Shown: positions 33,662 to 47,493, numbered from the stretch's first letter. The stretch: 64,000 nucleotides of DNA from Temnopleurus reevesii (GCA_036244855.1 BQKZ01000116.1:215621-279620), one strand, 5' to 3'. Numbers and translations: made by a program. Notes: a model not told the origin generated them from the letters alone.

Positions 33662-34761
33662 AATGGGTCACACAACATTCGGAAAGGAGACATGAATTAA
33701 CGATGTGAAGATCTGAAGATTTCAGAGCATAATTTTCCTCTGCAAGGTTCCTGTTTTCCATAACTATATGTATCTGGCATGGTTTCCAAAATCACATAAG
33801 TTATGATGATGACACCAATTATAATAGAAAAATATGATCTTAGAGTATATGAGTTGCAACATACTGAAAATCTGCCATGGCCAAGAGGTTAATATAATTC
33901 TATGAATTTTCTATGACATTTCACAAATATTCCAATTTCACTGACTTTTCCTGAAATTCCATGACTGATGGGACCTGCTCTGATACCCAAGCTTGAATTG
34001 ATAAAGAGATTGCTTCAAGATTGATTTTATGTGCCAGAAAAGCTATACTCGACCTTCTTGACTGTTTGCTACAACTTTTTCTACGACACAATATAACTTC
34101 TCAATGTGGCATGATTTGTTCACATTCTTTAACATTCAAGATTAAAGGCTACTCTAGCTCCATACAAATATTAATCAAAGAAGTGATTACTCAGAAAGAC
34201 AGATGCTGTCTGTAGACAGTCTTCAGAGAAGCGCAGGCATTTTTTTTCCCTGATTGCAGAATTTTCAAGGCTACCATATATGTAACTCAATATGACTGCT
34301 CTGAACGCAAAGTGATTTTGAAGTATTTTCCCATGGTGGATAATACACTGATTAGGTTTCCATTTTCTCTTCTATCCCAGAGGCTGTGTTATAGGTTTAT
34401 GCTATGCAAAACAATAACTATCTATTTTCAAATTAATAAGTAAAATATATAGCCATCAGATCCATTCTACTATTGAAATTACCATTTCAACTTCCTAAAG
34501 AAAAATTATCAACAATACTCATTGACATATATTGTTATGCATTCTGGTGAACTTTATATACGTCATCAGAAAGGCTAAGTAAAATTTTAATTCAATCCTT
34601 GCAAAAACTTCATGGTTTTATAATTTCTGTATATATTTTCCTGCATAAGTATACAAGATATCAGCATGATTTGGTGTTTCAGATTTTCCACTGGCAAAAA
34701 TCTGCTGTATCTCTACCCATCATATGAAACCCTCTTAAAAAAAAGTAGTTAAACAGAAGAA

Positions 34762-35073
34762 GGGCCTGTATTCTGATAGCAGGTTTAACTTAAACTACAG
34801 TTTAAATCTGTGGTTTAAGTATGGGAAGCCAAAAAAGGCTTGAAGCTATAACAGTCAGTGTTTAATTTACCAGCTCATTTTGCACTCATAATATTAAAAA
34901 CTGTCTTGGAATAAAAACTTAAATAGTTTTATACATTATTAGAGCATGGGAAAATAGAGCAGTTAACATAAGAATTATACAGTTTAAATAAAGTTTTGGC
35001 ATTTTGGTACCCATACTTAAACCAAAGATTTAAACTCAAGCGTAAGTTTAAACCTGACATCAGAATACGGGCC
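34762..35073. mobile_element. Long-arm MITE, copy 1
   Basis: A 312-bp element whose ends (GGGCCTGTATTCTGAT... and ...CAGAATACGGGCC) are inverted repeats of about 75 bp, including AGGTTTAACTTAAAC and GGTTTAAGTATGGG. A relative lies at 47143-47456 with the interior inverted. Confidence 0.8.
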
Positions 35074-35738
35074 AAGGGATTTATACATTCATGGGTGCTG
35101 TGCCATCATCTTTGAGAACATATTGTTAACAATCTAAAACTGAGATAGCTCAAAATTGTGACCAATCTATATGTAGATGACTTTAGAATGGGTGTTAAGC
35201 TTTTCATCCCTCTGATAATCTCTATAAATGTAGATTAGCTCTGTGAATTATGATGTGTTGAGGTAAACAAACTTTCTACAGATGCCATATTGCATACATA
35301 GGTGTATCTTTTTCACTTCCACTAAGGGTAAACTATTTTAATATCAATGCTTTTAAAATATGTTTGAGATATCATGAAAGGCTTGTAGATTACACCATTA
35401 ATCTAGTAAACTGAATACTATAGGGTATATCAAACAATCCATGAAACTACATGTATATCATTATATTATACTCCTCTCATGCTTTTAGGATCTAGAATAC
35501 TGAGAGTATTGTTGTCCTATGGTGGTCTGTATCTAAATATCTCAAACAAAAAGTTCATAGCAGAAGTGACAGCATGAACTCTGAGCAGTGACATACAGTC
35601 ACATGACTCTCGTATCACATGACGCAATCACCAGGCCAACCATATCATCAATAGTGTCTACACTTGTAAAGCTTTCAAAAACCCTCTCTCAGTGTCGACA
35701 GAGTACAGTGTAACCATCGCTAGGGGCCTTGCAAAAAG

Positions 35739-36191
35739 CTAAGAACCCAGGAACAAGCTAATATTGCTGGCGTAATCCGAACCACGTCCCATGTCTCGTA
35801 TCCCCCTGAAACGCGCTTTTATTGATCTCCCGTATTCCATTTCTAATGAAAACACGAAGCCTACCACAGTTGGACATCGAGGTGCACCCACACTCCCTAA
35901 AATACGCCCTGAAAAATAAAGGTGGCGGTATTGATTACGAATGCTCAATTGCTTTTTTTTCAGCGAGTGAATATTATTTCCATGACAGGGCCCTCGGGTG
36001 ACGGCCGCGGCTGTGCATAAAACGTTTGGCTCTGTCGATGGCTGTACTTGGCACACTGGCCAATCTTCAATGTTTTTACAGGCATGATGTGTCGCCGAGT
36101 CTTCTACAGACGCTGTGGCGACGAATGACACTGATTGGAGATAGTGTGAACATGACATAGAAAATGGGTGGTAAAAGAAACACTCCTTCAT
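35739..36191 (-). other. GC-richer island with a 150-codon open frame
   Basis: A stretch with more GC and CpG than its surroundings, open for 150 codons on the minus strand from an ATG at 36191. I recognise no domain, no clear signal peptide and no convincing splice sites. It may be a regulatory island, an unrecognised exon or chance. Confidence 0.25.
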
Positions 36192-36509
36192 TTAACTTCC
36201 AGAGAATTAAATCAATGAAGATCTTTCTTCCTCTTCTTTAGTACTGATGTGAATGCAATTATTTTCAAATTATCCAAGATATATGTATATACAACAAAAT
36301 TACAAAAGTCACACCAATCTTAGTGGCAACTTCTATTATAACATTAATAATAGAAACTGAACTTTAATAGAATAGGTCCATGCTTCTACGAACTACCTAA
36401 AGATGTCACCTGTCTATAAATGCCAACTTCATCTAAATTTGAATTGAGTTTTATCACCACAACGTCGGCCAAATACTGATTGAAAATGCCAAATAAATGA
36501 ATTAACTCA

Positions 36510-36560
36510 TGATGATAATAATAACAATAATAATAATGATAATAATAATAATGATAATGA
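36510..36560. repeat. AAT/GAT-type microsatellite
   Basis: GATAAT and AATAAT units with interruptions. Confidence 0.8.
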
Positions 36561-36584
36561 CATTAGGAATAACTTGTATAAGGA

Positions 36585-37260
36585 TCACCTGGCAACCAGA
36601 CCACCTGGCAATGGTAGTCATATTGTACTAATCGAGAAAGACTACCTCTTAATTTTTACTGTCTTGTAAAAATGTTGATTTGAAATGATGACCAAAACAT
36701 GCTTGGCAAAAGTAGTAACACACATTCCATGATCACCTGCCTTTATGAAAAGACCACCTGCTTATAAAGGTCGTCTTTATCTTAGGTAGATGTGAATGTA
36801 TTTCATTTAACTGTCAAGCCAATTTAGTTTGGAGTTGTGAGGCTATCCTTTTACCTTCCAATCAAATGCAAGTGAATATACCTTGAGTATACCTGCACAC
36901 AATAACCACCTTGCTATAATGGCCATTAAATCTCAATACTGTATACTTGAAATTGTCTAAGTGATTGACTGCCCAAGGGCCTGATGCCTTTAAAGATCAC
37001 CTGTTTATAGTAATCCTCTGAGGGGGTGTTGCTCAAAATCAACTGCAAATCAACTGCAACTTTGCAAATTGTAACGCGCATTTTCATTCGCGCACGGTAT
37101 GTGCATGAAACAATGAATTTGATTGGCGCGTTCCGATCAACTGCAACTTGTGATCAATTGCAACTTCTGAGCAACACCCCCTAAGTGACTGACTGCCCAA
37201 AAGGGGTCAGATGCCTTTAAAGACCACCTGTTTATAGTGATCCTCTTAATCTTAGTTCAA
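36585..37260. repeat. Degenerate tandem array with ACCACCTG words, interrupted by a MITE
   Basis: Repeated units of the type GA(C/T)CACCTG...TATA...GGCC. The two best (36959-37021 and 37182-37249, ~64 bp each) flank the MITE at 37022-37181. Confidence 0.65.
37019..37184. mobile_element. MITE copy 3
   Basis: A 160-bp relative of the elements at 31719 and 32100, with an internal deletion of about 15 bp. It is flanked by TGA on the left and TAA on the right, a slightly decayed target duplication. Confidence 0.75.
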
Positions 37261-38057
37261 AATTAGGATAATCCTTTGGACTCTTCCCAAATTGGGTCAT
37301 AATAGTCATCTTAATCTTTGGGAGATATGAAGCTACTCAAATAGTTACATGGATATTTATGAAATACTGGTTGCTTTGAACAGGTCTAGAGCAACACATT
37401 AATTGGCATTATCATCAAAAACATCTGAAAAATTTCTCCTTAGCAGCTTCTTCAAACATTACAATTTACAGCTAGAATGTATGGCCCATGGACATTTGAT
37501 TATGAAACATGCAGACCCTCACTGTTTTAGCTTCAGTTAGGACTTAAAGATAGCCCAAGGTCATTGTTACAAAACGAAGAGGTCTGTAACTAAACACTTC
37601 TTCAGAGAAACACTTTAGGGTTCGGGTTTCAGCCTTTGCCCTTGAGAGGCATAGCACTGTAGGATAGACAAGAGGAAAGTTAGCATCAGATTAGCTAGGC
37701 TGTCAACATTGTTCCTTCTGCATGTGTATGTTTGTGGACGTGAGATTGCTTAAGCATGTTCACATTAACTGCCAAAATCTCACTGAGGTCTGTGCACTTT
37801 GCAGTGATTAGCGCAACATATGGTTAGGAGAAGATCAATACATGAAAACTCAACGGTTCAAGAGAAATTACATCAATGGGAACAGGCCTGTAAATGCATG
37901 TGAAACTAAAGGAGAAAGAAAACGTTTATGTCCTGCAGCTATACATGTAATTTACCACCCAAATGTGTTTGGATACAAATTGGATGAGAATGCAGAATTG
38001 CTTGAATTATTCATATAAGGCCAAGACAGATATGTAGGGATAACTTCAGATTAAGGT

Positions 38058-38284
38058 GTAGTTCAGATTCTAAACGATTTTTTTAAAGCGCTATATGTCC
38101 TCCCGATCTATCTCTTTGCTTTCAATTGCTGCCAGCCCGAAAGAGGGCGCGACCCCTGGAATTCACGGATGACGAAAAAATCACACCCAACATTCTGGCG
38201 TTCTGTACAAAGATAGATCACGCCATCTACCGGTCGTATACCACTGGGGCAGAGCAAATATGAAACCGTTCAGAATCTGAAGTA
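38058..38284. mobile_element. Short MITE-like element
   Basis: Ends AGTTCAGATTCTAAACG and the reverse complement of CGTTCAGAATCTGAA pair over ~17 bp. A second inverted word, GATCTATCT, lies inside. The interior is GC-richer than the intron. Confidence 0.55.
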
Positions 38285-40239
38285 GTTAAGGTGCCGCAGA
38301 ATGTTTTGCAAAGTAGGGATATCTGTTGCAAAGAACAGATACTGAAGTATTTTTAGAGAATTATTAGACTTTCTAGAAGTAAGTTCTTTAAATTGTTACA
38401 CATTCATGTGTGTACTTTTTTCTCTCTCATTTTTTTTCTTCAAATGTGTTATCCCCTTCTCTAACTACTTCATATTGGAGGTCAAAACGGTGACAATGAA
38501 TAGGATTGAAAGAAGGCAATACTTAAACTCAAAGGCAAAAATGAAAAAAAGCCCAACATTATGATCACGATTCCTGGCATCAACCACACAATTGCAAAAA
38601 TAAAGTTGAAGTCTCCTTGCAATTAACAAATAAAAGGTCCCTCTTTTTTAAAGCATACAGACTTCTGGTCAACTCACTTGCTCTATCTGTTTCTCCCTCT
38701 ATTTACTAACACCCCGAAGCACGTATTGCATGGCTAGACCCAATTGGAACATATCTCACCCAACTCAGATAGGTTTGGACATCAGAGAAAGTGAATGCAA
38801 ATGCCATCTCATCCATTCACAGCCAGAAAGGCATGAAGTAATGCTTTAACATAGAGTTAAGGCCTTTTTGTCTCTGAGCGGATGATATTGACTTTTGGGG
38901 GCTGTGAATGCCTTGCGACGGCATAGACCATGGTCTGAATGCCAACACCTGTGTTTAAACGCCCGACTTGTTTGCAAAATGCTCGTTCGTGATGCACCAT
39001 TCAAGTCTTAAAATCTTCTTTCCCTTTCTTGTATTATTCTGGGAAGATCGAAAAAAAGTATCATGAAAAATCAAATACTGTGCAGGGAAAAAATGAAATT
39101 GAATACTGCATGAAAGTATCTGAGCATGCAAGAAAAACGTTGCCTGTTTTGTAATATTAGAACATTGCTGTCACGCAGAATATGGAAATATTTGAAGAAA
39201 TAAAATGGGTTGAAATCGCTCTCAATAGGTGCAGAGAGAGCACTAAAGGTGGTCTAAATTCTAAATGTCACAAATAAAGACAGGTGAAATGCTTTTTCTT
39301 ATAAAGCATTTTCTCACAAGATGAAGAACCCACATTCAACATAATACTGGGGGATTTTAGGTCTCTAAATTTGAACTTCATGTGTAATCCATGACGCAAA
39401 TAAATTCCTATAAAGGCAAGTGAATATGGATTTGCCAATTACTATTTGGAGTAACGTCTACATATTTGAGGTAGATATGTTAAAAGTATTGGAATTCATA
39501 TGCAAAACTCATACTGAACACATTGAAGGGTTTGCAAACCCTTAAAATGCCTCAAAACTATTAAGCATCCCAAATTTGATAAATTTTCTAGAGGTTAACA
39601 ATAGATGCGTTTCGACAAAAGATACAAAAATAATAGACCTTGATGTCTTTAAATGTGGCATAAATTTCATTTAAATCTAGAAAAGGAATTCAAATTTAAA
39701 TACTGATCTATGTGAATTTGATCCTATAAGCCTGCATCTTTAAGTATTTGAAAGAGAACGGCAAATAGATCAATCTATTTCGGGTCCCTCTCAATGCGAT
39801 AAGTATCGGACGACTTTGGAGCACTTAGAGGCGCATCAAGCATGCTATACAGTGAGATAGTCATCAGAATTCCAGAGGAGATGCAGGAGGAAAACAAAAT
39901 AGAAGTGGAAGAAATAAAATGAGTGGGGTTGAGATGCCAATGGTCCTGTCACATAGATCAAGCCAACACATGCCCGGCATCTTTTATGATCTTGGCATAT
40001 GTTCACATTCATTGGCTTTTTGCTTATCATACATTGAAATCACATGTGAAGGATGTGATAGAATATACAGAGAATGATGTATGGTCAACAGGGGCCGTGG
40101 AACGATTTGAAAAGTGGGGAAGGGGGGGGGGGGCTATGGATAAGCACATTTAAACACTCCCATAGGCTTGAACAAATGTACTGAAAAAAGTGGGGGCTGG
40201 ATTGAAATCCCATACTCTGGGCACAATTTCATGGAAGTG

Positions 40240-41230
40240 TGCCTTCACATTCAATCAAAATTTAAGACAGTGTGTATTAATGATTTTGTATAAATGACAA
40301 TGTATTAATTATATTATGGCCAACAAGCTCATGTCATTTAAACAAAAACTGACGTGAAGCACATTTGCTTTAAAAAGTAAATGTGGAACAGGGTCCTGCA
40401 GAGCTTGGTCCGGATGAGGGACAAGGAGCGAGGAACCATTGGGAAGTTTGAAAGATGATAATTGGACAGTCAATTTAATGGACCGTTGCAACATAAACAT
40501 TCCGCAAATAGGGTTTGTTTAACTGCTAGATCTGGACCCTGTCAATCTACAGATGGGATAATGTTTCATATTCAGAGGATTGAACCTCCATGCACAATTG
40601 TCCAGCTTCTCAGTTTGGTTTGAAAAAAAAAGTCTAATAAAGTTACTGTAGATCAAGAATAAGTCAAAGACAGCTATGATCAACTTTGGAACACTTTAAA
40701 TCTATGCCATTGCAATAGAATTTTCTTAAATTCAAGTATGGTTGAATGAATTGAGTTTGCCTCCACATTTCATCAAGATTCAAGACAGTATATAATGATA
40801 TGACCAACAGAATGGATCGTATGAAAATTTAAACAAAAGCTGTGAACTATACTTATGTTATAAATGTATCTGTGGGACCGCATCATAGGGAGTTTGGTCT
40901 GGATAAGGGATAAGGAGCGAGAAAGCATTCGGAAGTTTGAAAGATGATAATTGGACAGTCAATTTAATGGACCGTTGCAAGGTAAACATTCCGCAAATAG
41001 GGTTTGTTTAACCGCTGGGTCTGGACCCTGTCAATCTACAGATGGGATACTGTTTCATACTCAGAGAGCTGAACCTCCATGTACGATTTTCCAGCTTCTC
41101 AGTTTTGGTTTTTAAAAAGTTGACCCAGAATGAGCCAAATACAGCTAGGACGTACAACCTTAGAACACTTACGATCTATGCAATAGAAATAACTTTTCTT
41201 CAGTTCATGTACAGTTGAATGAATTGAGCT
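40240..41230. repeat. 489-bp tandem duplication with a conserved core
   Basis: Two units with period 489 bp. Cores at 40443-40620 and 40932-41108 are about 90% identical (the first 49 bases are identical), while flanks on both sides are clearly more diverged and contain indels. Confidence 0.85.
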
Positions 41231-44200
41231 TGAAATTAAATGAAAAAAGTTACACCCAGAGTTATCAGAAAATGATAATGGAAAGTAAAAACATCTTGCT
41301 TAATAATTTGTGGAAACACACTTATCAAAATGGAATTTCAGTATTTGAACAGGACAGAGGGGTGGGGTATTTTATTGCTTTATGCAAAATTTGTTATTCA
41401 ACACACAGTGCAAAAGCAACCTACTCCGCTATACAAATCTGTCAAAGCAAACGGTCGTTTCATCGCATTTTAATACATATTTATTCACACAAAGATGAAT
41501 GTTGGCTTCCGCTACAAGCATTCCATATTGCCTACGCTGTGAATTCATGCGAGTAAAGGCGTAATAATGAGTTGCGAGCACATGATCTTATTCCATCCCA
41601 CTAAAGTGATAAAGATGGCCTAATATAGAATGAATTAACCAGCCATACGGAGGAGAAACACCATGCATGAGTTACGCATTACACTCCTAGTTAAAAAAAA
41701 ATTGTCTGGATGCCCTCGATCAACCAGCCCTCTGAAAATGGCTTGACCTAAATTTTCATTTCCTTTTTTCTTTGCATTTCATTAAATACTTGTTAAAAAT
41801 CAAGGTAAAATTAGAATATAGGATAACATGAGAAATGACCCAAGAAGTCATTTTTGATACAATTATATAGAAACATGTGAATCCTGCCCTGCCATGTTTA
41901 GAACTTTTAAATCCATTTGAAGTCCTATTTGAAGTCCAAAAATTAAAGACAATGACAAAACAACCATTTCCAACCAGCAGACTGACACAATTTAATAAAA
42001 AAAAGTCATTCTTGGGCCCCTAAACAATTTGTTTGCCTTACGGTTCATGCTCTCAAACGGGACAGTCACATCATCAGACATGTCAAATCCCTAAAATGGC
42101 CATAAGTACTTACAATCTATTAATTAAAGGAAATACAAGGAATAAGAAATGCAATATGGGAGCTGAAAACTAAATGCAATTTTCTTATTGAGAATTCTGT
42201 CAATTACAGATGAACTATCTCGTCAAAGAAAAATAACAATTGAATAGTTTCTTTTTAATTTGAAAAAAAGGATATTGATTCAATAAATGCTGAGCACTTT
42301 TAGCTAATTTTTTAGTAAATATGAATGAATTAATATACCATTACCAAAAATGAATATTTCCTTTTTCACTTTGGAAATAAGAAAAAGTTATTGGTATCAA
42401 AATATACAGAAAAAAATATTCAATATTTTTTGATGAATTTACAAAATCTAGAGTGTAGACAAAACTGCCTACAAAAATATTTACAGTATTAATTGTATAA
42501 GCTCAAATTAGTTCTGATTTATTACTGCAAAGTATTGACCCAAAGCACTCGCCCCTCTAACATTGATGTAATATTTGTAGTATGAGCCGTTACTCCGGAA
42601 AGCAATTAACCAATCTATCTCATTACACCTTTACATTCCACATTAACGTCCTACATTGATTAGAGTCCAGTAATAAACAGTCAATACTCATCCAATGTTA
42701 TTTTAATTGCCTACATGACTAATTATCTTTCAGCACTGCAATCAGTGATGGCGATACAACTTTCTCTGATTCAGGCTGGTGATAGTGTGAGATTGTAGTG
42801 ATTGTTTAGTCTGAAAAGGAACGATTGCCGGCTTCTGAAGTCGAGATTCAATTAAGGAACTGGGTAATCTAGGAACAGTCTGAGGAGTGACATAAAGAAT
42901 TTGTCTTCTACAGAACAAAATGGCCGCAAAAGCCTGCTTCAAACAACTTTTTATGTATCTCTTACTTAGACATTCAAGTTGGCTAAAATGATCACTTTAG
43001 TATTGTGAAGTAATCTTATTGATGAAATTATAGAGTTAAAGTGTGCTTCAACTATGGTTGGTTATACAGATGAAAGAAAACAAATGATGAGAAAATTCTT
43101 CACAAAATTAATTGTATAATTCATAATTTGATCAGAATGATAGAAATATACATCTCTGGATGTATCTAAAGAGGTATTGGCATATTTATAAAGGGAGTTG
43201 AAGGAAAAATCAAAAATTGAAATATGCACTTAACTTGCTCATTATGTATTTTCAGCATGAAATTTCTACAAATTCATTATAGAAATGATAAAAACCAAGC
43301 TGATAAACATAAGTTTCGGTATTCGGTCAAATATCATTTGTGAATTGTCCCAAAATGTTGAACTTCTTGCATATTCCCCTCTATTCATTTACTTTTATCT
43401 ACCCATTTCAATCGATTTAAAAAGATGTATCACTTCAATTGCAGAAACTAAAGAACAGAATTATATCAATCTGAAAAGAGACTAAACAATTTCCAAACAT
43501 TATTAGGTAGGTGGTCTGTCATATTTTTCTCTTTCTTCTCATGTACATCCTAGCTTTCTAAATCCTCATATACTGCAAAAATGATCCTAACACATGATAC
43601 TAAAAGGTGATATGAACTCTCTATGAATACAGAGTCACAGCACACTAACGTCATTTGTATATTCCGATCTGACTACTGTAAACCAATATTGATTCCAGTC
43701 GTTAATTACCATTGATTAGCTAAAGTGAGGCACAGAGGGGGCCCAACAGGAACAAGAATATATATTGCCATTCTGTTGTAAAGATTTATCCAATTGTTAG
43801 GGTTAGCATAATTGCTTCCCAATCTATGATATTCCCGTGCTCTTGTACGAAGCAACCGAATATGGAGCATTAGGAGGGCTATTGTTATCAGCAAGCCATG
43901 CTGGAACCAATTCAATTTCAACCTTTTGTTTGTTGCATTAAGGTCGCCATATCTTAATTGAAGTATCCCTGATGAGATTCCATTATTTATTTATGAAAAT
44001 CATGGAGGGATATCTGTCAGAAAGGGTGGGGTATTAAATCAGGATTGTGAATTAGAGCCGTTTCCTGTCAGATGGAGGCGAATTCACGTTACTCAATCAA
44101 AAGTGCGATTACAGTTATTTCACTTGGTATTTAAAACCTTGTTACTTGAAACTTAAAATAATAATTATTACTATACTCACCATCACCACCACTATCATCA

Positions 44201-44360
44201 TGATTTAAGCATTTTTCCTTTGGATAAACCATATGGGCTTCAAGTTTTACTCCATTAAAGTACAATCACATTTATCTTACTTGATACTAGAAAACTTCTT
44301 TACTTTAAACCTTACCAATAATAATGCTGAATATACAATCATCACTGTCATTACCATCAG

Positions 44361-44483
44361 TATCATCATCATCTTCATCANNNNNNNNNNNNNNNNNNNN
44401 NNNNNNNNNNNNNNNNNNNNNNNNNNNNNNNNNNNNNNNNNNNNNNNNNNNNNNNNNNNNNNNTCATCATCATCATCATCATT

Positions 44484-44518
<35 letters not shown>

Positions 44519-44532
44519 TATCATCATCATCC

Positions 44533-44565
<33 letters not shown>
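44361..44565. repeat. TCA microsatellite with an 83-N gap
   Basis: TCA/ATC array interrupted by N at 44381-44463. Poly-Ser, poly-His, poly-Asp and poly-Met frames here come from the repeat. Confidence 0.95.
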
Positions 44566-44568
<3 letters not shown>

Positions 44569-45229
44569 TCTACTATTTTGTATCTTAGGAGCACCCAAAT
44601 ACTTTAATGGTGCAGTTTCTTATATAGTTGTGGTGTAAAACATGCATATCATGCATTCATATGGCTTTAAACAGATTATTTGTGATTGCTTGTCAGGATT
44701 GTTACAGCCACTTAGTGCTAGATGATTCATAAATATTAATTTGGTAAAATATTTGAATTGTAACCATTTTCAAGAAATAGCTAGTCAAAGGGGAATTCCT
44801 CCCAAAGTCCCAACCATCAGTTCAAAGAAAAAGTCCCGATATCACTCATATATTAAATTTTAAATATCCTTGAAAATAACGATGCTTATTGAATAATCAA
44901 ATATGATTTAAAAAAAAACCTTTCATTAACATGCCAAAGCTAAAATTGTCATACTTCCAGCCTATACAAGGAAAACTACATTTCCAGTAAGTTAACAAAA
45001 GATTGATTCTGTAAAATCTGATTACCAAGAAAAAGTAAATCTATCATCATATACACACAAAATTACTGATCAATATCCAGGATGAATTAAATTATGAAGG
45101 TTACTGTGAAGTAAATTGCAAGTAATTAAAAATGCTATTTCAAGGCTAGTTTGTAGGGGTTCAACTCCTAAAAAAGCACTGTACTTTTCCTTTTGAATAT
45201 TAAATGTAAAGACAAATAAAGGAGACATT

Positions 45230-45503
45230 GAATTTGACGATTCTAGACCAGGGGCATTCATTCGTGAGGAAAAAAATATATCACTAACAATTTATAGTGG
45301 TACTCGCTGACACAACCCCTAGTAAAGCCCCTGGTTTTGAGGAATAACTAATACGGGCAATATTAGCATAATGTACAATTCATTGATTCTCAACAAAGGG
45401 CATTCAGCTTTGAGAATGACCAATAATTTCTAGTGCTACCAGCTGACACAACCCCTAGTAAAGCCCCTGGTTTTGAGGAATAGCCAATACAAGCAATACA
45501 TTA
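45230..45503. repeat. ~136-bp tandem duplication
   Basis: Two units, each with TGACACAACCCCTAGTAAAG (45308 and 45444) followed by CCCCTGGTTTTGAGGAATA. The flanks are more diverged. Confidence 0.85.
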
Positions 45504-46034
45504 AAGGGGAACCAACCCCTGGAATCATCATGCTTTCATTGAATAAAGAAAAATCAGATGAGCAAACTGTGACAATTTGAGTGAAATCTGACAATCTGTT
45601 GATATGTTATGAATTTTCTCATTCACAGAGATATACTGATCACTGCCGCTGATGGGCCCCGGGATCCATGTAGTCAGCAAAATCGAGGGAATCTGTGACG
45701 TCATGTTGGACAAACTCTATTCACTTTTGAAATAGATTTTTAGAAATGGATAAATATAAAATTTAGAGAAAGAGTTCATATAATTCTATCCAAAATACAT
45801 GCAGAGTTGATAAAGGAACGTTACACTGAAGAGGAAAACCAATATTGACTTTTCCGTTAATGTTGCTAATTGCACGGATCCCCATCTGCGGCCGGGATCA
45901 TTATAACTCTGTGACTTTAAAAATGGAACCTTTGAACGGGTTGTCCGATTTTCTTCAAATTTTCACACTTTGTTCTTCTGATTTTTTCTTCATTCAATGC
46001 AAGCACAATAATTCCAGGGGTGGGTTTCCCTTTA
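45502..46034. mobile_element. MITE with ~90-bp terminal inverted repeats
   Basis: Begins TAAAGGGGAACCAACCCC and ends GGGGTGGGTTTCCCTTTA. The two arms pair imperfectly over about 90 bp, including CATTGAAT and GAAAAATCAGA words. Flanking bases fit a TA or TTAA-like target. It abuts the tandem repeat on its left. Confidence 0.75.
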
Positions 46035-47142
46035 CGAACTAGCATGTACTAACTGTGTGAGTATCAGCCATCGATCAACAGTCATATAAATCTGACTACA
46101 TGACATTTTGAATTGATCTTTAGCTAACAAATTAAACCTCATTGTTTTCAGGGACGGTAGTACAAACATCACATAGATAAATGATAGATCTTGCATAACC
46201 AAGGGTTTGGAAATATTCTATACAACCATTTTGACATACGGGGTTAAATAAATAGTGGAATATTTATTAAAGAAAGAGTGAATTACTGAAAAGAGTCAAA
46301 TTTGATGGATTTTATCAAATCGTTTCTTTTAAACTCATGATAACTTAGATATCTATAAGTGATCACAAAGGCAACTCTATAGAGTGAATATACAATTTTT
46401 CATTTTCACCCCAAATAAAGCATACTCAGGGTTGAGACAGGATAAAACAAATTAAAAATGTTTTACTTGTACTTCATATGGCAAGATAAGTACATGAAAA
46501 CTGGAAATCAGAGCTTAAAGGGTCATAAAATCTTTGTTAGATGTGAAAACAGAGAATGATATATTTATCTTTTTTTCTCAAACTATTTCATGTCATACTT
46601 TCTCTTACTATTCAATGTTGTATTTTTTTCATTTTAAGAACCCATGTACACAGCCTACATAAAGCATACTCAGGGCCCACACAAGATAAAATAGAAGAAA
46701 GTTTATTTCTACTTAATCTGGCAAAAAGTGCTGCTTTTTACATTTTAAGCACGTTTCTTTCATTCTGTCAACAGATTATCGAAGCAATGGCAATACATTA
46801 TTATAAAAGCCAATTAGAAGTAAATAAAAGAAAAAACTATAGATTCATTTGAAGAGAAACTCTTTGAATATGTGGTATATGTAAACTTACAATTTGTAAA
46901 ATGGTTCCTGGTGAGTATTTTAATCTAAAGTGAATATTGATTGATTAGGATTTAACAATAAGATATAAAACAGGTTAATGTGGATTTCTGGACCACTACC
47001 ATTGTTAAAATGCCAACAGCTGACAGATTAATCAACAAAGTGGTTGTATATTAAATGAGATACAACCATAACACAGAATGGTGGCAAACTAAATAACAGA
47101 GTTCGTTATCTTACCACAACTATGACCCTATATAAACTCCAT

Positions 47143-47456
47143 GGCCTGTATTCTGATATCAGGTTTAACTTAAACTCGAGTCTAAATCTGTGGTTTAAGT
47201 ATGGGTAGCCCAAAGTGCCAAACTTTATCTAAAGAGTACAATTCTTATGTTAACTGCTCTCTTTTCCCATGCTCTAATAATGTAGCAAGTTATTCAAGTT
47301 TTTATTCCAAGACAGTTTTTAATACCATGAGTGCCAAATGTGCTGGTAAATTAAACACCCACTGTTATCGATTCAAGCCACTTTGGCTTCCCATACTTAA
47401 ACCACAGATGTAAACTCTAGTTTAAGTTAAACCTGACATCGGTATAATACGGGTCC
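47143..47456. mobile_element. Long-arm MITE, copy 2
   Basis: Relative of 34762-35073. Outer arms match (GGCCTGTATTCTGAT / AATACGGG) while the interior runs in the opposite direction. TCCAT occurs at both outer edges and may be a target duplication. Confidence 0.75.
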
Positions 47457-47493
47457 ATACCTTCCCATTAGTGTTATCCTCATGTATATTATT

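Noticed and set aside
44277..44638. Poly-Asp, poly-Ser, poly-His and poly-Met open frames
   Set aside because: All arise from a TCA trinucleotide array containing an N gap; no flanking gene structure.
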